Below are positions 1-11,118 of a stretch of DNA of 64,000 nt, piece by piece. Under the pieces are notes generated by a model. The model ran no database searches, was not told the DNA's origin, and worked only from the letters and a program-made list of their open reading frames with translations. How positions within the stretch are numbered: the stretch's first letter is position 1; each line of letters starts with the position of its first letter. Where the stretch lies: contig QANZ01002448.1 in the NCBI GenBank assembly GCA_003254925.1, positions 109,358 through 173,357 on the forward strand, given 5' to 3'. Source of the DNA: Chamaecrista fasciculata (lineage: Eukaryota > Streptophyta > Magnoliopsida > Fabales > Fabaceae). A program made the translations under genes and the position numbers.

Positions 1-659
1 GTAATAAAAATTTGATGTTTATAGACGATAGAGAATTTATTTATTACAGTAAGACTAACAACAAATTAGGAAAACCATCATATTTTCTTTAAAAAACATA
101 ATTAGACCTATAACTAGATAAAAGTGATAACAAATAATGATTTTCTATTTTTACCACTATTTCATTGATATTATAACATATCTTCAGATATCTTAACATA
201 TACATTTGATTCCAAACCATAAATATATAGATAATATAACAAATAAAACATGTAAATTGTTAATAATTAATGAGTGGAGGGCGAAAGTAGAGTATAAAGG
301 ACCGGTGCAATTAAATAAATTATTTATTTATGGCCAAAGTGTAATTTGGTCCCTTAATTTTTAGGTGAGTTATAATCTAACTCTTCTTTTTTTTTTCTAT
401 GATTTGGTCCCTTTGTACAGTCCTAATTTATACCAAAAACTTCTTACTTCTTATTTAATTTGTGAATGATTGTAACTTACTATCTTATAAGGTCCAGAAA
501 CATCTCGTTTTGTAAAAAGTAGCTGAATATGGAATAGTCTCTGCACCTAAATCTGAACTCTGTTAATGTCCAATTGTCTATGCAGAATAACCAAAGAAGA
601 AAACAATGTCTAACTTTTAATTAAATTGGAACAATTTTGAACAACCCAGTCAACCTTAT
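1..659. other. AT-rich intergenic sequence
   Basis: No gene can be supported here. The stretch is AT-rich with scattered 'ttggtccc'-type segments (about 345-420) that resemble the ends of the TIR repeats found elsewhere in the window. Confidence 0.5.
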
Positions 660-1307
660 TATTTGTAACTCCATCACTATGCTTGTAAATTCAAGCAAAA
701 GACTGAACAGACATGTCAATTACATATAATGTAAATGCAGATCAGAGCACCATATATGCAAGTGTTCCTGTTGAATCATCATTTTGATTATTTGATAATT
801 ATGATCGCGTTGAGCCATTGACTATCCAGAAGAACATGAGATAAAAGTAAAACCAACCCATGAAAAGCCACAAGGCAAGAAATGATGGGCATGCAAAATA
901 AAGAACACACATGTATTTATACCCTCTAACACAAACCCGTCGATGAAGAAATTGACGACCCCACGTCCAGCTTGTACCTCAGAGAACCATTTCTACCATT
1001 TCTGTCTGTCGCAAAGTCGCTCACCTCTTCTTCCATTTCTTCGTTGTGTATGGCATATCCTTGCAATCGTAGTGCAGTGCGTACGTTGGTTCGTCGGGTT
1101 TCCTCCTTAGTCATCGTCGCTGCTCCCATTTTGCAACGTCAGTGTTGGTGTTCTGCATTTCTGGAATCGTGGGTAATCTCTTCCTTTCCTTCTTCATCTT
1201 GATATGGATTTGATTTTAGAAGTTTTGGCTAGAGTTAGTTCTGAACTTTGTGAGAATTTTGTTGTGAAATCAGAAATTTGGTTGAGTTGTAGAAGGGTTC
1301 TGAACTC
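660..1307 (+). promoter_or_regulatory. Duplicated promoter and 5'UTR of the LRR kinase remnant (copy A)
   Basis: About 660-991 is closely repeated at 2872-3073 plus 3792-3920, and about 1035-1307 is repeated at 2150-2450. In copy A the parts run in order into a start codon at 1308, so this looks like the ancestral promoter and leader. It contains 'gtatttatacc' near 912, a possible TATA box. Repetition and order are seen directly; the promoter role is inferred. Confidence 0.5.
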
Positions 1308-1960
1308 ATGAGGCATCTTAAGTGCTTCTTCTTCTTCTTATAACCTTTTCTTCTTCTTCCATGATATTCTCTGTTTTTGCTTTGACCCATGATGGGGTGA
1401 CTTTGATGTTACTCATAAAGCTTTGGACTTTTGTGCCTCCTCCCATAAACTCCACCTGGAATCCTTCTGAATCCTTCTGATTCCACTCCTTGTTCATCAT
1501 GAGTAGGAATTCAATGCAACTATGCACACACTGTCATCTCCCTAAACCTCATTGATTATTGGGTTTTCGGCCCATTGGGTCCTGAAATAGGACGCTTGAG
1601 CCACTTGAAAATACTTGGGTTAACCAACAATGGCTTCTCTGAAAAAATCCCTCTTGATTTTGAAAACTGCACTCTTCTAGAATATTTAAACCTTTCTAAC
1701 AACACTTTTACCGGTCAAATTCCTGAGTTATTGACTCAAATCCCTAATTTTCAAGTTGTTGATCTGTCTTATAATCTTCTCAATGGTCCCATCCCTTCAA
1801 ATAAACATGAGTGAGCTTATGATGCTAAATTTACAATATAATCAGTTTTTTGGGGAAATTCCCTCATCAATTGGGAATTGCAGTAAGTTACAAAAATTAT
1901 TTTTGAATGATAATCACTTCGAAGGAGCTTTGCCGAGGTTCTTAACAATCTCCATGATAT
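1308..1960 (+). pseudogene. PEPR-like LRR receptor kinase remnant, copy A (5' part only)
   Basis: The start codon at 1308 opens with MRHLK and would lead into a signal peptide, but an in-frame stop follows within 12 codons and later frames shift. Further on, the text keeps the N-terminal cap of the PEPR class (FVPPPINSTWN, then LGPEIGRLSHLKILGL at 1578-1625) and four to five leucine-rich repeats with the LxxLxLxxNxFxGxIP pattern (for example EYLNLSNNTFTGQIPELL). A second frame continues with LNLQYNQFFGEIPSSIGNC and ALPRFL. No transmembrane segment and no kinase domain follow. In PEPR1/2-type proteins (receptors for Pep danger peptides) the LRR domain is far longer and is followed by a kinase. 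This is therefore a decayed 5' fragment. Family assignment to PEPR rests on remembered family sequence. Confidence 0.75.
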
Positions 1961-2139
1961 TGTTTTTTTATACTTCAGTAATATTGTTACCATAATGAAA
2001 TATTTTGCTAACATTTAGGACCAATTTAAATATTTTGAAACATAATGGGTCAAAATAAATATTAGAACTTACATTTAGGACCAAAATGAATATTTAACTT
2101 ACTATATATAATCTACATATAATGATATACAAAATGTCG

Positions 2140-2760
2140 CACACAATGCTTCATTTCTTCGTTGTGTGTGGCATATCCTAGCAATCGTAGTGCAGTGTGT
2201 ACGTTGGTTCGTCGAGGTTCCTCCTCAGTCACCTTCGTTGCTCCCATTTTGCAACGTCAGTGTTGGCGTTTTACGTTTCTCCTCTGAGGGTAGGAATGAG
2301 ACTGTTCTTGATTCGTGGGTAATCTCTTCCTTTCCTTCTTCATTTTGATCTAGATTTGACTTTAGAAGTTTTGGTTGGTGTTAGTTGTGAACTTTGAGAA
2401 TTTTGTTGTGAAATCAGAAATTTGATTGAGTTGTAGAAGGTTCTGAACTCATGAGACATCTCTCAGTGCCTCTTCTTCTTCTTATAACCTTTTCTTCTTC
2501 TTCCTTGGTATTCTCTGCTTCTGCTTTGACCCATGATGGGGTGACTCTGATGTTGCATTGGACTTTTGTGCCTCCTCCCATAAACTCCACTTGGAATCCT
2601 TCTGATTCCACTCCTTGTTTATCATGGGTAGGAATTTAATGCAACTACGCACACAATGTCCTCTCCCTTAACCTCACTGATTATGGGGTTGTCGGCCCAT
2701 TGGGTCCTGAAATAGGATGCTTGAGTCACTTGAAAATACTTGCGTTAACCAAGAAACTGT
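2140..2760 (+). pseudogene. PEPR-like LRR receptor kinase remnant, copy B (leader and first exon part)
   Basis: This is a second copy of the same 5' gene end. The leader at 2140-2450 matches the copy A leader. The start codon at 2451 opens a clean signal peptide region (MRHLSVPLLLLITF), then FVPPPINSTWNPSDSTPC and LSWVGI, stopping at 2637-2639 where copy A also diverges. A little farther on, the LGPEIG..SHLKILAL segment of the first LRR is still readable (2694-2750), after which homology ends. The signal peptide and cap are better preserved than in copy A, but no LRR array or kinase remains. It is a truncated, non-functional duplicate. Confidence 0.72.
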
Positions 2761-2871
2761 ACTGAGCTAAGGACTATTCTATATCCTTCTAGAAACTGTA
2801 CAACTCATCAAATAAAGGAATCAAGGAATAATGAATTCATACAACCTGAAATGGTAATAAGGGACACGTGT

Positions 2872-3920
2872 CAGTTATCATTATCATTTGTAACTCCATC
2901 TCTATGCTTGTAAATTCAAACAAAAGACTGAACAAACATGTTAATTACATATAATGTAAATGCAGATCAGAGCATATATATGCATGTGTTCCTGACTTCC
3001 TGTTGAATGACTTGAATCATCATTTTGATTATTTGATAATTATGGTCGCGTCGACTATCCAGAAGAACATGGGGTAAAACCGCAGTGGCGGAGTCAAAAA
3101 CTGAGAATAGGAGGGCCAAATGCTTTTTCAAAAAATAATCCTATATCATATATATTTAATAAAATATTTAAATATTAATAACTAATATAATTATAATTAT
3201 ATTTATAGCAAGTTTTTAAGTATTTTTTATTATAAATTAAAAATCATTAAGTTTATTAAATATTATTAATACATATAAATAATACAAATTATTTAAAAGA
3301 TATGATATGTTGAAATTTAATAAATAAAACATTTAACAGTGCACATCACTAACTCCACTAAACATTGGATAGAGGGACTAACTTTGATAATAAAAACATT
3401 TGTGAGAGATTAAATTGAGAAAAAAAATTAATTAGGACCAAATTGGAAAAAGATAATACATGAAGAACCAAAATAAAGTTTAAATCTTTAGATAAACATA
3501 AGAAAATATATAAAGCCCAACAGTTTGTACGTAAGGCCTCTTTAGATAAACAAACAAATTAAAGTTTAAGTCCTCTTTCCCCTACAGAAAAAAAAAAAAA
3601 AAAGTATACTTAAGTTTTAAAAAAAAAGTTTGCATAGAGACCTAGAGATCGAACCCATGCCCTTATAAGGAAATTCTAAATTTGGTGGGGGCCAAAACTA
3701 CTTGACCAAGTCAAACATAATTGACTTTTGTATGTATTATATATATCTTACACACTTACACCAAATGTCCTCCCTCCGCCCTTGTAAAACCAACGCATGA
3801 AAAGCCATCAAGGCAAGAAATGATGGGCATGCAAAATAAAGAACACACATGTATTTATACCCTCTACGTCGATGAAGAAATTGACGACCCTACGTCCAGC
3901 TTGTACCTTAGAGAACCATG
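2872..3920 (+). repeat. Third copy of the LRR-kinase promoter block, split by an insertion
   Basis: 2872-3073 matches about 662-845 and 3784-3920 matches about 848-991. In copy A these two parts are contiguous. Here they are separated by the hAT-like element at 3082-3783. After 3920 the homology stops and no coding remnant follows, so this is an orphan promoter. Confidence 0.7.
3082..3783. mobile_element. Non-autonomous hAT-like DNA transposon (702 bp)
   Basis: The element starts gcagtggcggag and ends ctccgccctt, an imperfect terminal inverted repeat of the 'cagtggcgga' type common in plant hAT derivatives. It is flanked by a perfect 8-base direct repeat gtaaaacc (3074-3081 and 3784-3791). 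The duplicated promoter at about 846-858 preserves the unoccupied site with one copy of gtaaaacc. The interior is AT-rich and has no transposase reading frame. The eight-base duplication fits the hAT superfamily. Confidence 0.8.
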
Positions 3921-6290
3921 AATTCACGAATTGATTTAAAAAAAAAATGCATGGAACGTGCTCAAGTTCTTCCACGAGAAAAAATCAAGCATTGTGGACA
4001 GAAAGCAAGATAAAGTGGAACACCAAAAGCAGTTAATTATAGTCATTTTATAATTGGAATCAAAACGCAAGCATGGGTCATCGCAAATGATGCGTCTAAA
4101 TTCTAATCATATTATCCATCCCTGGCTAATTAATTTAAGGATTTCAAGAATGTCCAAAATGCAAAGGCCTCACGACGACTTCCCTACATGATTCTATCAA
4201 TTGGTGCTAAACAGCTAATTGATTCACTCGCATTCTGTTTAGCTATTTAATTTACAAGATATAACTACCCAGCCCAAAATGGGAAAATATAAAACATCCA
4301 TGGGTCATCTATTTAATTTGATATGTTGTATTGATACCAGAAATGAGAAAGATAAAATACACTGATTAGCCGTCCCAGTGGTTTTTATTTTTTATTAAAA
4401 AAAACTGTTGATATTGGACTGCCCATACAACTTGGGCCTGAATATAAGTGATTTTTGGGGCTCCAATTAAAAATTAGTGCTATGGGCTTGCTTGCTCTAT
4501 AAGCTCTTTTACTCAACGCATGCGCTTTGAACCCACAATGTATATGAGTTCCACCATTACCTTATGATTGTTTAGTACCAAAAAGTTAAAATAGACGAAT
4601 TGAAAATTGTGAATAATACACATCCACATTCTCTCTCATAAAAGCCCAACTACCACTTTGCTTGTTACTGGTTGTGTACCTGCCTTTTCATCGCTAATCA
4701 AATGCGCAGAAGCTAGAACCATTAATCAAATGAAGAGGGGATGTTTATGATATATATTTTCCAGGATCTTCAAGCAATCATTTCAAAAGAAAGTTGGTTG
4801 CACAATACAGTTGGTCTCGACTGAAAAGCCAGCTTCCTATTCAACTAATTAACTAGCTAGAGAAAAAAAAAAAAACTACAACAACAATGGTTAAATGTTA
4901 CACTGGTGGCTTCTGATTCATTGTCTGGGGTCTTCAATGTGTCTGCTCCTCTGATTTATTCTCCCGTTTGTTGCTAATTGTTCTTCGTATATATACAGCT
5001 ACATAAATATACCCAATGAGAACATTTTTTCTGTACACACAGACATTGAGATTTACAAATATGGCAACAAACACGTACACAATGGCAGAAGCTCTGATTT
5101 TTGTTCTTATCGATAGTTTATATATTTTCTTAATAAAGCTGTTAAGTTTAATTTATTAATTTTTGTATGAATCAAAATATCTAAAAAGTTCTCTACAAAG
5201 CCATATGTTTCTAACTCAATAAAAAAAATGATGAATTGAACCTTTACGGCTTTGCGTATTAAAAGAAAAAAAGAGATTCAAGGGACAAAATGTATGCCAT
5301 AGATCGTGATTCGTGATTTTTTTTTTCTTTTGGTCGAGGTCGTGAATCGTGATTACCCTCATCATTTTCTCATGAGTCCAAAACAGACACACATGTTTTA
5401 CATCATTCTAACCGAAGAAGGATACATATCCATGCATCATTGGAGAGTGTGTAGAACTGTAAAGTAATTTACAAAGCCCGATATAATGTTGCATTGCATA
5501 CAATATATATACTTCAAATGTACGCAAATTAAACGTGAACCCAAAAAAGAGCGTTACTGTTTTAAACGAATTACAATGTGTTAAAATTCTTCCTTGACAA
5601 GAATAGACAGAGATAGTGAGTGAACATATATATACACCATGCTATCATTCCCTTTCAGTGTTCAATTAGTTACAATACAGATGGTTGAGGACTTGTAGTT
5701 CAGCCACAGAAAACACACGCACCTACTCCAATTTAGGCCGTTTGACTATATCTTTTTGAAAACCAGGCGCAAAAGACTGAAATTATAAAGAATACAATTG
5801 AGTGAAAAATGAAATAATACATATTATTAGAAAAAGGGGATGGCTTTTACGAAATATAAGAGGGTACTTTAGAAAAAAGCTAGGAGACATGGCATGCAAG
5901 CGACCCTATCCTTTTGCATATAAATGCCCAATGAAGCATCTGCTTTAAACGGAAAGCATATTATGTGAATATCAATGTAGCATATTCATTATTGTTACTT
6001 GTTTTATCCTCTTTCTAATGACCTACGGCATTGATTTTCTTCTGTAATTCCCAATTCAGTTTGATTCATTAAGAACCAGTGAACCACGTACATGGAATGG
6101 GTACCTTCAAACTTTCTTTGGTTTTGGCATTTACCACATATATAGGACCAAAAAGAAAATTTTTAGAAAAATCATAAGTGAGAGTACATGCAGAAATGCA
6201 ATATTCTATTTGCATTTATGTAGTTGGTGGACGGTAGAATTATTTTGTGCATAATTAGCGTTGGAAGAGTTTAGAGAGATTATATATATA
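3921..6290. other. Intergenic sequence, no gene seen
   Basis: AT-rich DNA with no convincing reading frame, RNA gene or bounded element. There are short A/T runs only. Confidence 0.5.
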
Positions 6291-6301
6291 ATATAATAAT
6301 A

Positions 6302-6877
6302 GGCAAAATACCCTTTCGTGCCCCTAACGTTTGTGGTGATTTTCAGTTATGCCTTTAACGTTTCATTTGTATCAGTTGTGCCCCCAATGTGAAACGTTAG
6401 TTTCAATTATGCCCCCAATTTCAATCATCCACCAAAAAAACACCATTTTCACACGATTTGAGCTCGGTTTTGATCAGATTTCATATGGGTTTTAATTTTT
6501 GGACATCACAAACTTGATTTATTGGATCAATTTCAAAGATTAAGCTCAAAATAGCCCCAAATCCGAAGAAAATTGGACCCAATGAACCCCAAAAAGGACC
6601 AAAACGAAATGCAGCAAAACGAAGCATTTTTCTCAAAATTTCCATTGCAAAATGATCCTTAGGAGCCGAAAATGAGTACCCATAAACTCATTTATCAAAA
6701 CAAACTGAAATGAACACGGATCGAAGCTTAAAAGTTCCGAAAAACGGTACACTAACGAGGGTGGGGGCATAATTGAAACGTTAGTTTCACATTGAGGGCA
6801 CGCCTGAACAAAATGAAACGTTAGGGACATAATTGAAAATCACTGCAAACGTTAGGGGCACGAAAGGGTGTTTTACC
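6302..6877. mobile_element. Mutator-like TIR element, non-autonomous (576 bp)
   Basis: The left end ggcaaaataccctttcgtg and the right end, read on the other strand ggtaaaacaccctttcgtg, form long imperfect inverted repeats (over 100 bases, with the motif aaacgttag repeated in both arms). The flanks carry an 11-base direct match atataataata (6291-6301 and 6878-6888), of which 9-11 bases may be the target duplication, although the site is low complexity. Long TIRs plus a duplication of about 9 bases suggest a MULE. No transposase is visible. Confidence 0.62.
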
Positions 6878-7700
6878 ATATAATAATATAATATGAGTGT
6901 CTGAGAATGATGTAAAAAGAAATGATGTGGTTTTATNGGATGAGGGACCTAATTGCTCAAATTAGATTTTTTAGGATTTATGTTTTTGGGTTTAGGATTT
7001 TAGGGTTTAGGGTTTATAGTTTGCGTTTTAGGGTTTAGGTTTTAGTGTTTTTAATACTATTAAGGACTAAATTGAAATGTTTGGAAGAGTTTCGGGACAC
7101 TTTACAATTTTATTTTGAGGATTTGGGACTAAAATGAATGAAGATGATGAAAAATGTAAATCCAGGGACTGATTTGCTAGTTTACTCAATTTTTATGTTC
7201 AAAAATGTAAATCCAGTCATCATACCACGGTGGAAAAAAAAATAGGAATGTCCAGTCATCATGCCACATATTCAAGTAAGACAAAAAAAATGACACATAA
7301 GTAAAAAAAATTGCCACATGGGCATTGAGTCAAAATTGGGAGCATAATTGAAACGTTAGTTTCACATTGAGGGCACGCCTGAACAAAATGAAACGTTAGG
7401 GACATAATTGAAAATCACTGCAAACGTTAGGGGCACGAAAGGGTGTTTTACCATATAATAATATAATATGAGTGTCTGAGAATGATGTAAAAAGAAATGA
7501 TGTGGTTTTATTTTGTATNAGCATAATTGAAACGTTAGTTTCACATTGAGGGCACGCCTGAACAAAATGAAACGTTAGAGGCATAACTGAAAATCACTGC
7601 AAACATTAGGGGCACGAAAGGGTGTTTTGCCATATAATAATATAATATGAGTGTGTGAGAATGATGTAAAAAGAAATGATGTGGTTTTATTTTGTATTGT
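6764..7700. repeat. Triplicated element end with single-N joins
   Basis: A segment of about 175 bases (right arm of the preceding element plus its flank) occurs three times: 6764-6936, 7338-7518 and 7520-7700. Copies one and two are almost identical; copy three has a few differences. Single N bases at 6937 and 7519 sit exactly where copies end. This pattern suggests forced contig joins and not only biological repetition. Confidence 0.65.
6938..7190. repeat. Dispersed repeat with telomere-like tract
   Basis: This stretch is a further copy of the repeat unit at 15345-15730. It includes degenerate ttaggg/tttaggg runs (about 6970-7035) and the shared body beginning aaggactaaattgaaatg. Confidence 0.55.
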
Positions 7701-9600
7701 GGGAAGGGGTTCCGAAAAAAACATGAGAAGAGGCCAAATGACGAAATGAAGAAAGATCCAACGGTGGTTGGTAATCAATCAAATATAAAATTTCAATGAG
7801 TGGGACTGAGGGGCGATTAAGATTTGAGAATGAAGCTAAGTTCCTTATCAGTTCCCAAAACGAAAACCATCTAATCACTCCTTTTTCTATCGTGGGGTAT
7901 CCTTGTTTCCAAGCTTGCTTCTTTTGCTTCAAACAAAACCAACTCTTCACATTGCACCCCTTTGTGTCCAATTTGGAAACACAGGTCAAACCCTAGCTTA
8001 TATCTAGTATTTTTATACTTCTATCCATCCAATTACTCAGATGTTTTGAAAACAATGGATGGAAGTAGAAGTTAATTTTGTTTGTTTAACATTAAGAATG
8101 ATTCAAGTGGAGTTTTGTTTTGTTATATTGTGCGCGGCCTGCACTTTTTTGCATGCATCTCCATTCTCAATTCTGAATTTCAGTTTCATTCCCCGGTGGG
8201 GGTGGGTAGTCACTAGTCAGTACTAAGTACTACTAACTAGTAAGTGAAGTGACATTTTATAAGAGCTTGATTGATTACAAAGTGAGGTAGTGATATATAT
8301 AATAATAATAATGAAAAAAAATATTTTGAATTAATTTTTAAATAATTAAAATATATAATTTAATTTTTAAAATTTTAATTTAGTCCTTGAGTTTAAATTG
8401 AATTCCTACTTTTTAATCTATGAATTTATATTGAAAAATATAAATTCAATTCAAATCTATGAATTATGATATTAATGATTGATTATTATGATATTTTAAA
8501 GATTGAATCTTTTATTTTGATTATTTAAAGATTTAAAGATTAAAGATAAATAAGTCCTTTTATGTATTGGATAAATTTCAAATTGATCTTTTATTTTTTA
8601 TTTATTTTATATTGGTTTTACATATTTTATAATGTTTCAAAATGGTCTCAAATCTAATTTTTTTAACCTTATTTTCTAGCGATCTTTATTAAGTAGAGAA
8701 ATAATAATTCCAAAATTAACACATAATTTCAAATATAAAATAAGATAGATATAATTAACTTCATTTATTTGATTATAAAGTGAGTTATCTATTTTTAGTA
8801 TTAATTTGACTTCAGTTATTGATTTGACTTCGGTTATTAATAGTTCTAAAATAATTGTTAAAAGAAATTTATAATTCTAAATTTATTACATGAATAATTA
8901 ATTTAAAATTCATCCTATCCATGAAGAAAATAATTTTGGAGCTTTGGATGTGGGAAATATGGGAGGGATGTGGAAGGCTTTAATCTTTGAAGAAAATGTT
9001 GTCCAAAGACCCAGGCTTGTTGTAACTTGTAAGGGGTGAGGGTGAGGCATGTGTTGTAGTAGTAGTGTTTCTGCCATCTTTCTGCTATAATTGAGTGTCC
9101 TCTCTGCCACACTTCTCACTCTTGTCCCGCTGGGTAAATCTTGCTCCACATTAAAATCCCCTTCTCCTTCGTCTTCTTCCCATTTTTACTTTTACAATTG
9201 TACTATAGAGAGACAAAAGAAAAGAAGGTAAAACTAAATGGGGGAGGGAGGCAGCAATTAGTAGGCGTAGGTAGGTCTGCAGTGTGCAGGCTAAAACAAG
9301 AAAGATAAAAAAAAAAAAATTGGAATAGGGTGTAAAACAATAATAATAAATAAAAAAGGGGTGTGGGAAAGAGAAGTGGTTAATAAATGAATAAATAAAA
9401 TGGGGTATATGCAGTTAAAGCAGTGTATGTATGTACGATGGCCTTCAACGTCTGTCTCTCTCTCATGTCTAACGTCTGACTCTGAACTCTGAAGCTTGAA
9501 ATAAAAGCCCCTCTCCCCACTACACAAATACATATACAATACAATATTCATTCATTACTCTCTCTGCCTGACTCTTCTCACATGACTCCCCTGCAAATAA
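7701..9600. other. Intergenic sequence upstream of MAKR2
   Basis: The sequence is AT-rich, most strongly at 8280-8900. Short reading frames on either strand (for example 7687-7989 minus, 8910-9149 minus) show no family resemblance and lie in low-complexity sequence. 9440-9780 becomes CT-rich, typical of a plant promoter and 5'UTR. Confidence 0.45.
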
Positions 9601-9782
9601 GGAAACTGACAAAATAATAAAAGTATGTAACCTTCTCTCTCTGATTAACCCGTCTACCATCTTTACTGGTATTGGAAACCTCAAAATCCTCCTCCTTTTC
9701 TCTCCCTTTCCCCACCCACCATTCTCCCTCACTCCTAAAAGCTTTTTCTTTGCCCACTTTGTGTATACTGGCTCTCCCAACC

Positions 9783-11118
9783 ATGGAAGCTTTTAGCTTG
9801 CTCAAATACTGGCGAGCTGCTCCTCCTCCCGCCGCCGGACCACCTCCTCCTCCCTCTCCCGACGCCGTCGTCACCGCCGTCTCCGACGACGACGATGCCA
9901 ACGATGACGACGGCCCTTTCTTCGACTTGGAGTTCACTGTTCCCGATGAAGCTGATGACTCCGACGACGACGATGGCCTTGACGAGTCTGACGACGACGA
10001 CGGAGATGGTGAGGGCGAGTTCAAATTCACGCTCTCCCCTTCCACCAATGATCGCTGCAGCGACCCCAATCTCTCGCTCTCTCCTTCCGACGATCTCTTC
10101 TTTAAAGGCAAGCTAGTGGAGGTGGAGCCTTCTTCCTTCGTCATTAATCCCTCTGAACCTAATTCCAAGCCTCTGTTTCCCGCTTCATTGTTGAAATCCG
10201 CCACCAAGTTCAGAGTATTCATGTCCGCCCTCAAGAAATCCAAGACTAATTCATCAGACAGAGACTCCACAGGCTCTGTAGAGATTTCTAAACCCTCTCA
10301 GCCGGAATCACTGAAGAAGCCGCCAGAGCAACAACAGAGAAAGCTTTTCACTGTGAAATTTAAGGTTGAAGAAGTTCCCATCATGTCTCTGTTCACTAGG
10401 GATAATAGCTCAAGAGGGGCTTCTGCTAACAAGTCTCAAAAGCAGAGCACCGAGGAATCACTTTCTTCGGCTTCCGACGAGAAGCGTTTCTCAAAGGAAG
10501 TAATGCAAAAATACCTGAGAATGGTGAAGCCTCTCTACATTAAGGTTTCCAAGAGGTATGGTGGAAAACTAAGGTTTTCCGGGCAGCTCAATGTAAGCTC
10601 CAGAGCCAAAGCTGCTCCGGCGAAACCGGTAGCCGAGAAGACTCAGACGGAAGCGGTAACCGATGCTTCTGAGACGTTAACGCCGGGGGCTACCGTGAAG
10701 AATCTAAAACAGGGGAATCTGCCGGCGGGATTGAAGGTGGTTTGTAAGCACTTGGGGAAGAGCCGATCGGCGTCGTCGGCGGTGGCGGCGGCACCGTCTG
10801 GTTCAGTTTCTTCGAGACGGCGTGATGATTCACTCCTGCAGCAACAGGATGGGATTCAAGGAGCCATTTTGCACTGCAAGAGATCTTTCAATGCTTCTAG
10901 AGGTAAACAAAATTAAAAATCACATTATTTTTTCCTCTTTTTTTTTTGTGGTGGTGGGGGACCATTGATGTAGAAATGTTAGGGATTTGATTTCTCTATG
11001 TGAACAAACAGAATGTGAGTCTTCTCCGTTGCCGCGTTCTGTGAGTGATCCCTTGCACGAGGCATCGCCGGAGTTATCAAGAAATTCAACGGAGAAAGGC
11101 AAAGAGAAGCACATTTGA
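9783..11118 (+). CDS. MAKR2: Membrane-associated kinase regulator 2-like (MAKR2), two exons
   Basis: Exon 1 is 9783-10902, the intron is 10903-11011 (GT-AG, phase 1) and exon 2 is 11012-11118, giving 408 residues. The start is the ATG of MEAFSLLKYWRAA, the conserved MAKR N-terminus; an upstream in-frame ATG at 9672 would add a non-conserved leader and is rejected. Next come a proline-rich stretch (residues 13-25) and long Asp/Ser acidic runs (about 30-90). A Lys/Ser-rich region follows (around 170-190, VFMSALKKSKT), then KFKVEEVPIMSLFTR and a basic stretch near 290. Exon 2 supplies the conserved tail with RSVSDPLHE and ELSRNS. Without splicing the frame would stop after GKQN. MAKR proteins are unstructured and held at the plasma membrane by basic patches; they tune receptor kinases such as BRI1 (relative BKI1). 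The function here is inferred from the family. Confidence 0.88.

Noticed and set aside
7687-7989. 100-residue minus-strand frame as a gene
   Set aside because: No recognisable domain, composition like the surrounding intergenic DNA, and it overlaps the repeated element end.
8910-9149. Two overlapping minus-strand frames
   Set aside because: Two frames of equal quality over the same DNA and no family resemblance indicate chance.
9672-9782. Upstream in-frame ATG extending MAKR2 by 37 residues
   Set aside because: The conserved family start MEAFSLLKYW begins at 9783; the extra leader is CT-rich leader sequence without family resemblance.
9578-10270. 230-residue minus-strand frame opposite MAKR2
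   Set aside because: It is Ser-rich and mirrors the Asp/Ser-rich coding strand of MAKR2; it is a shadow frame.
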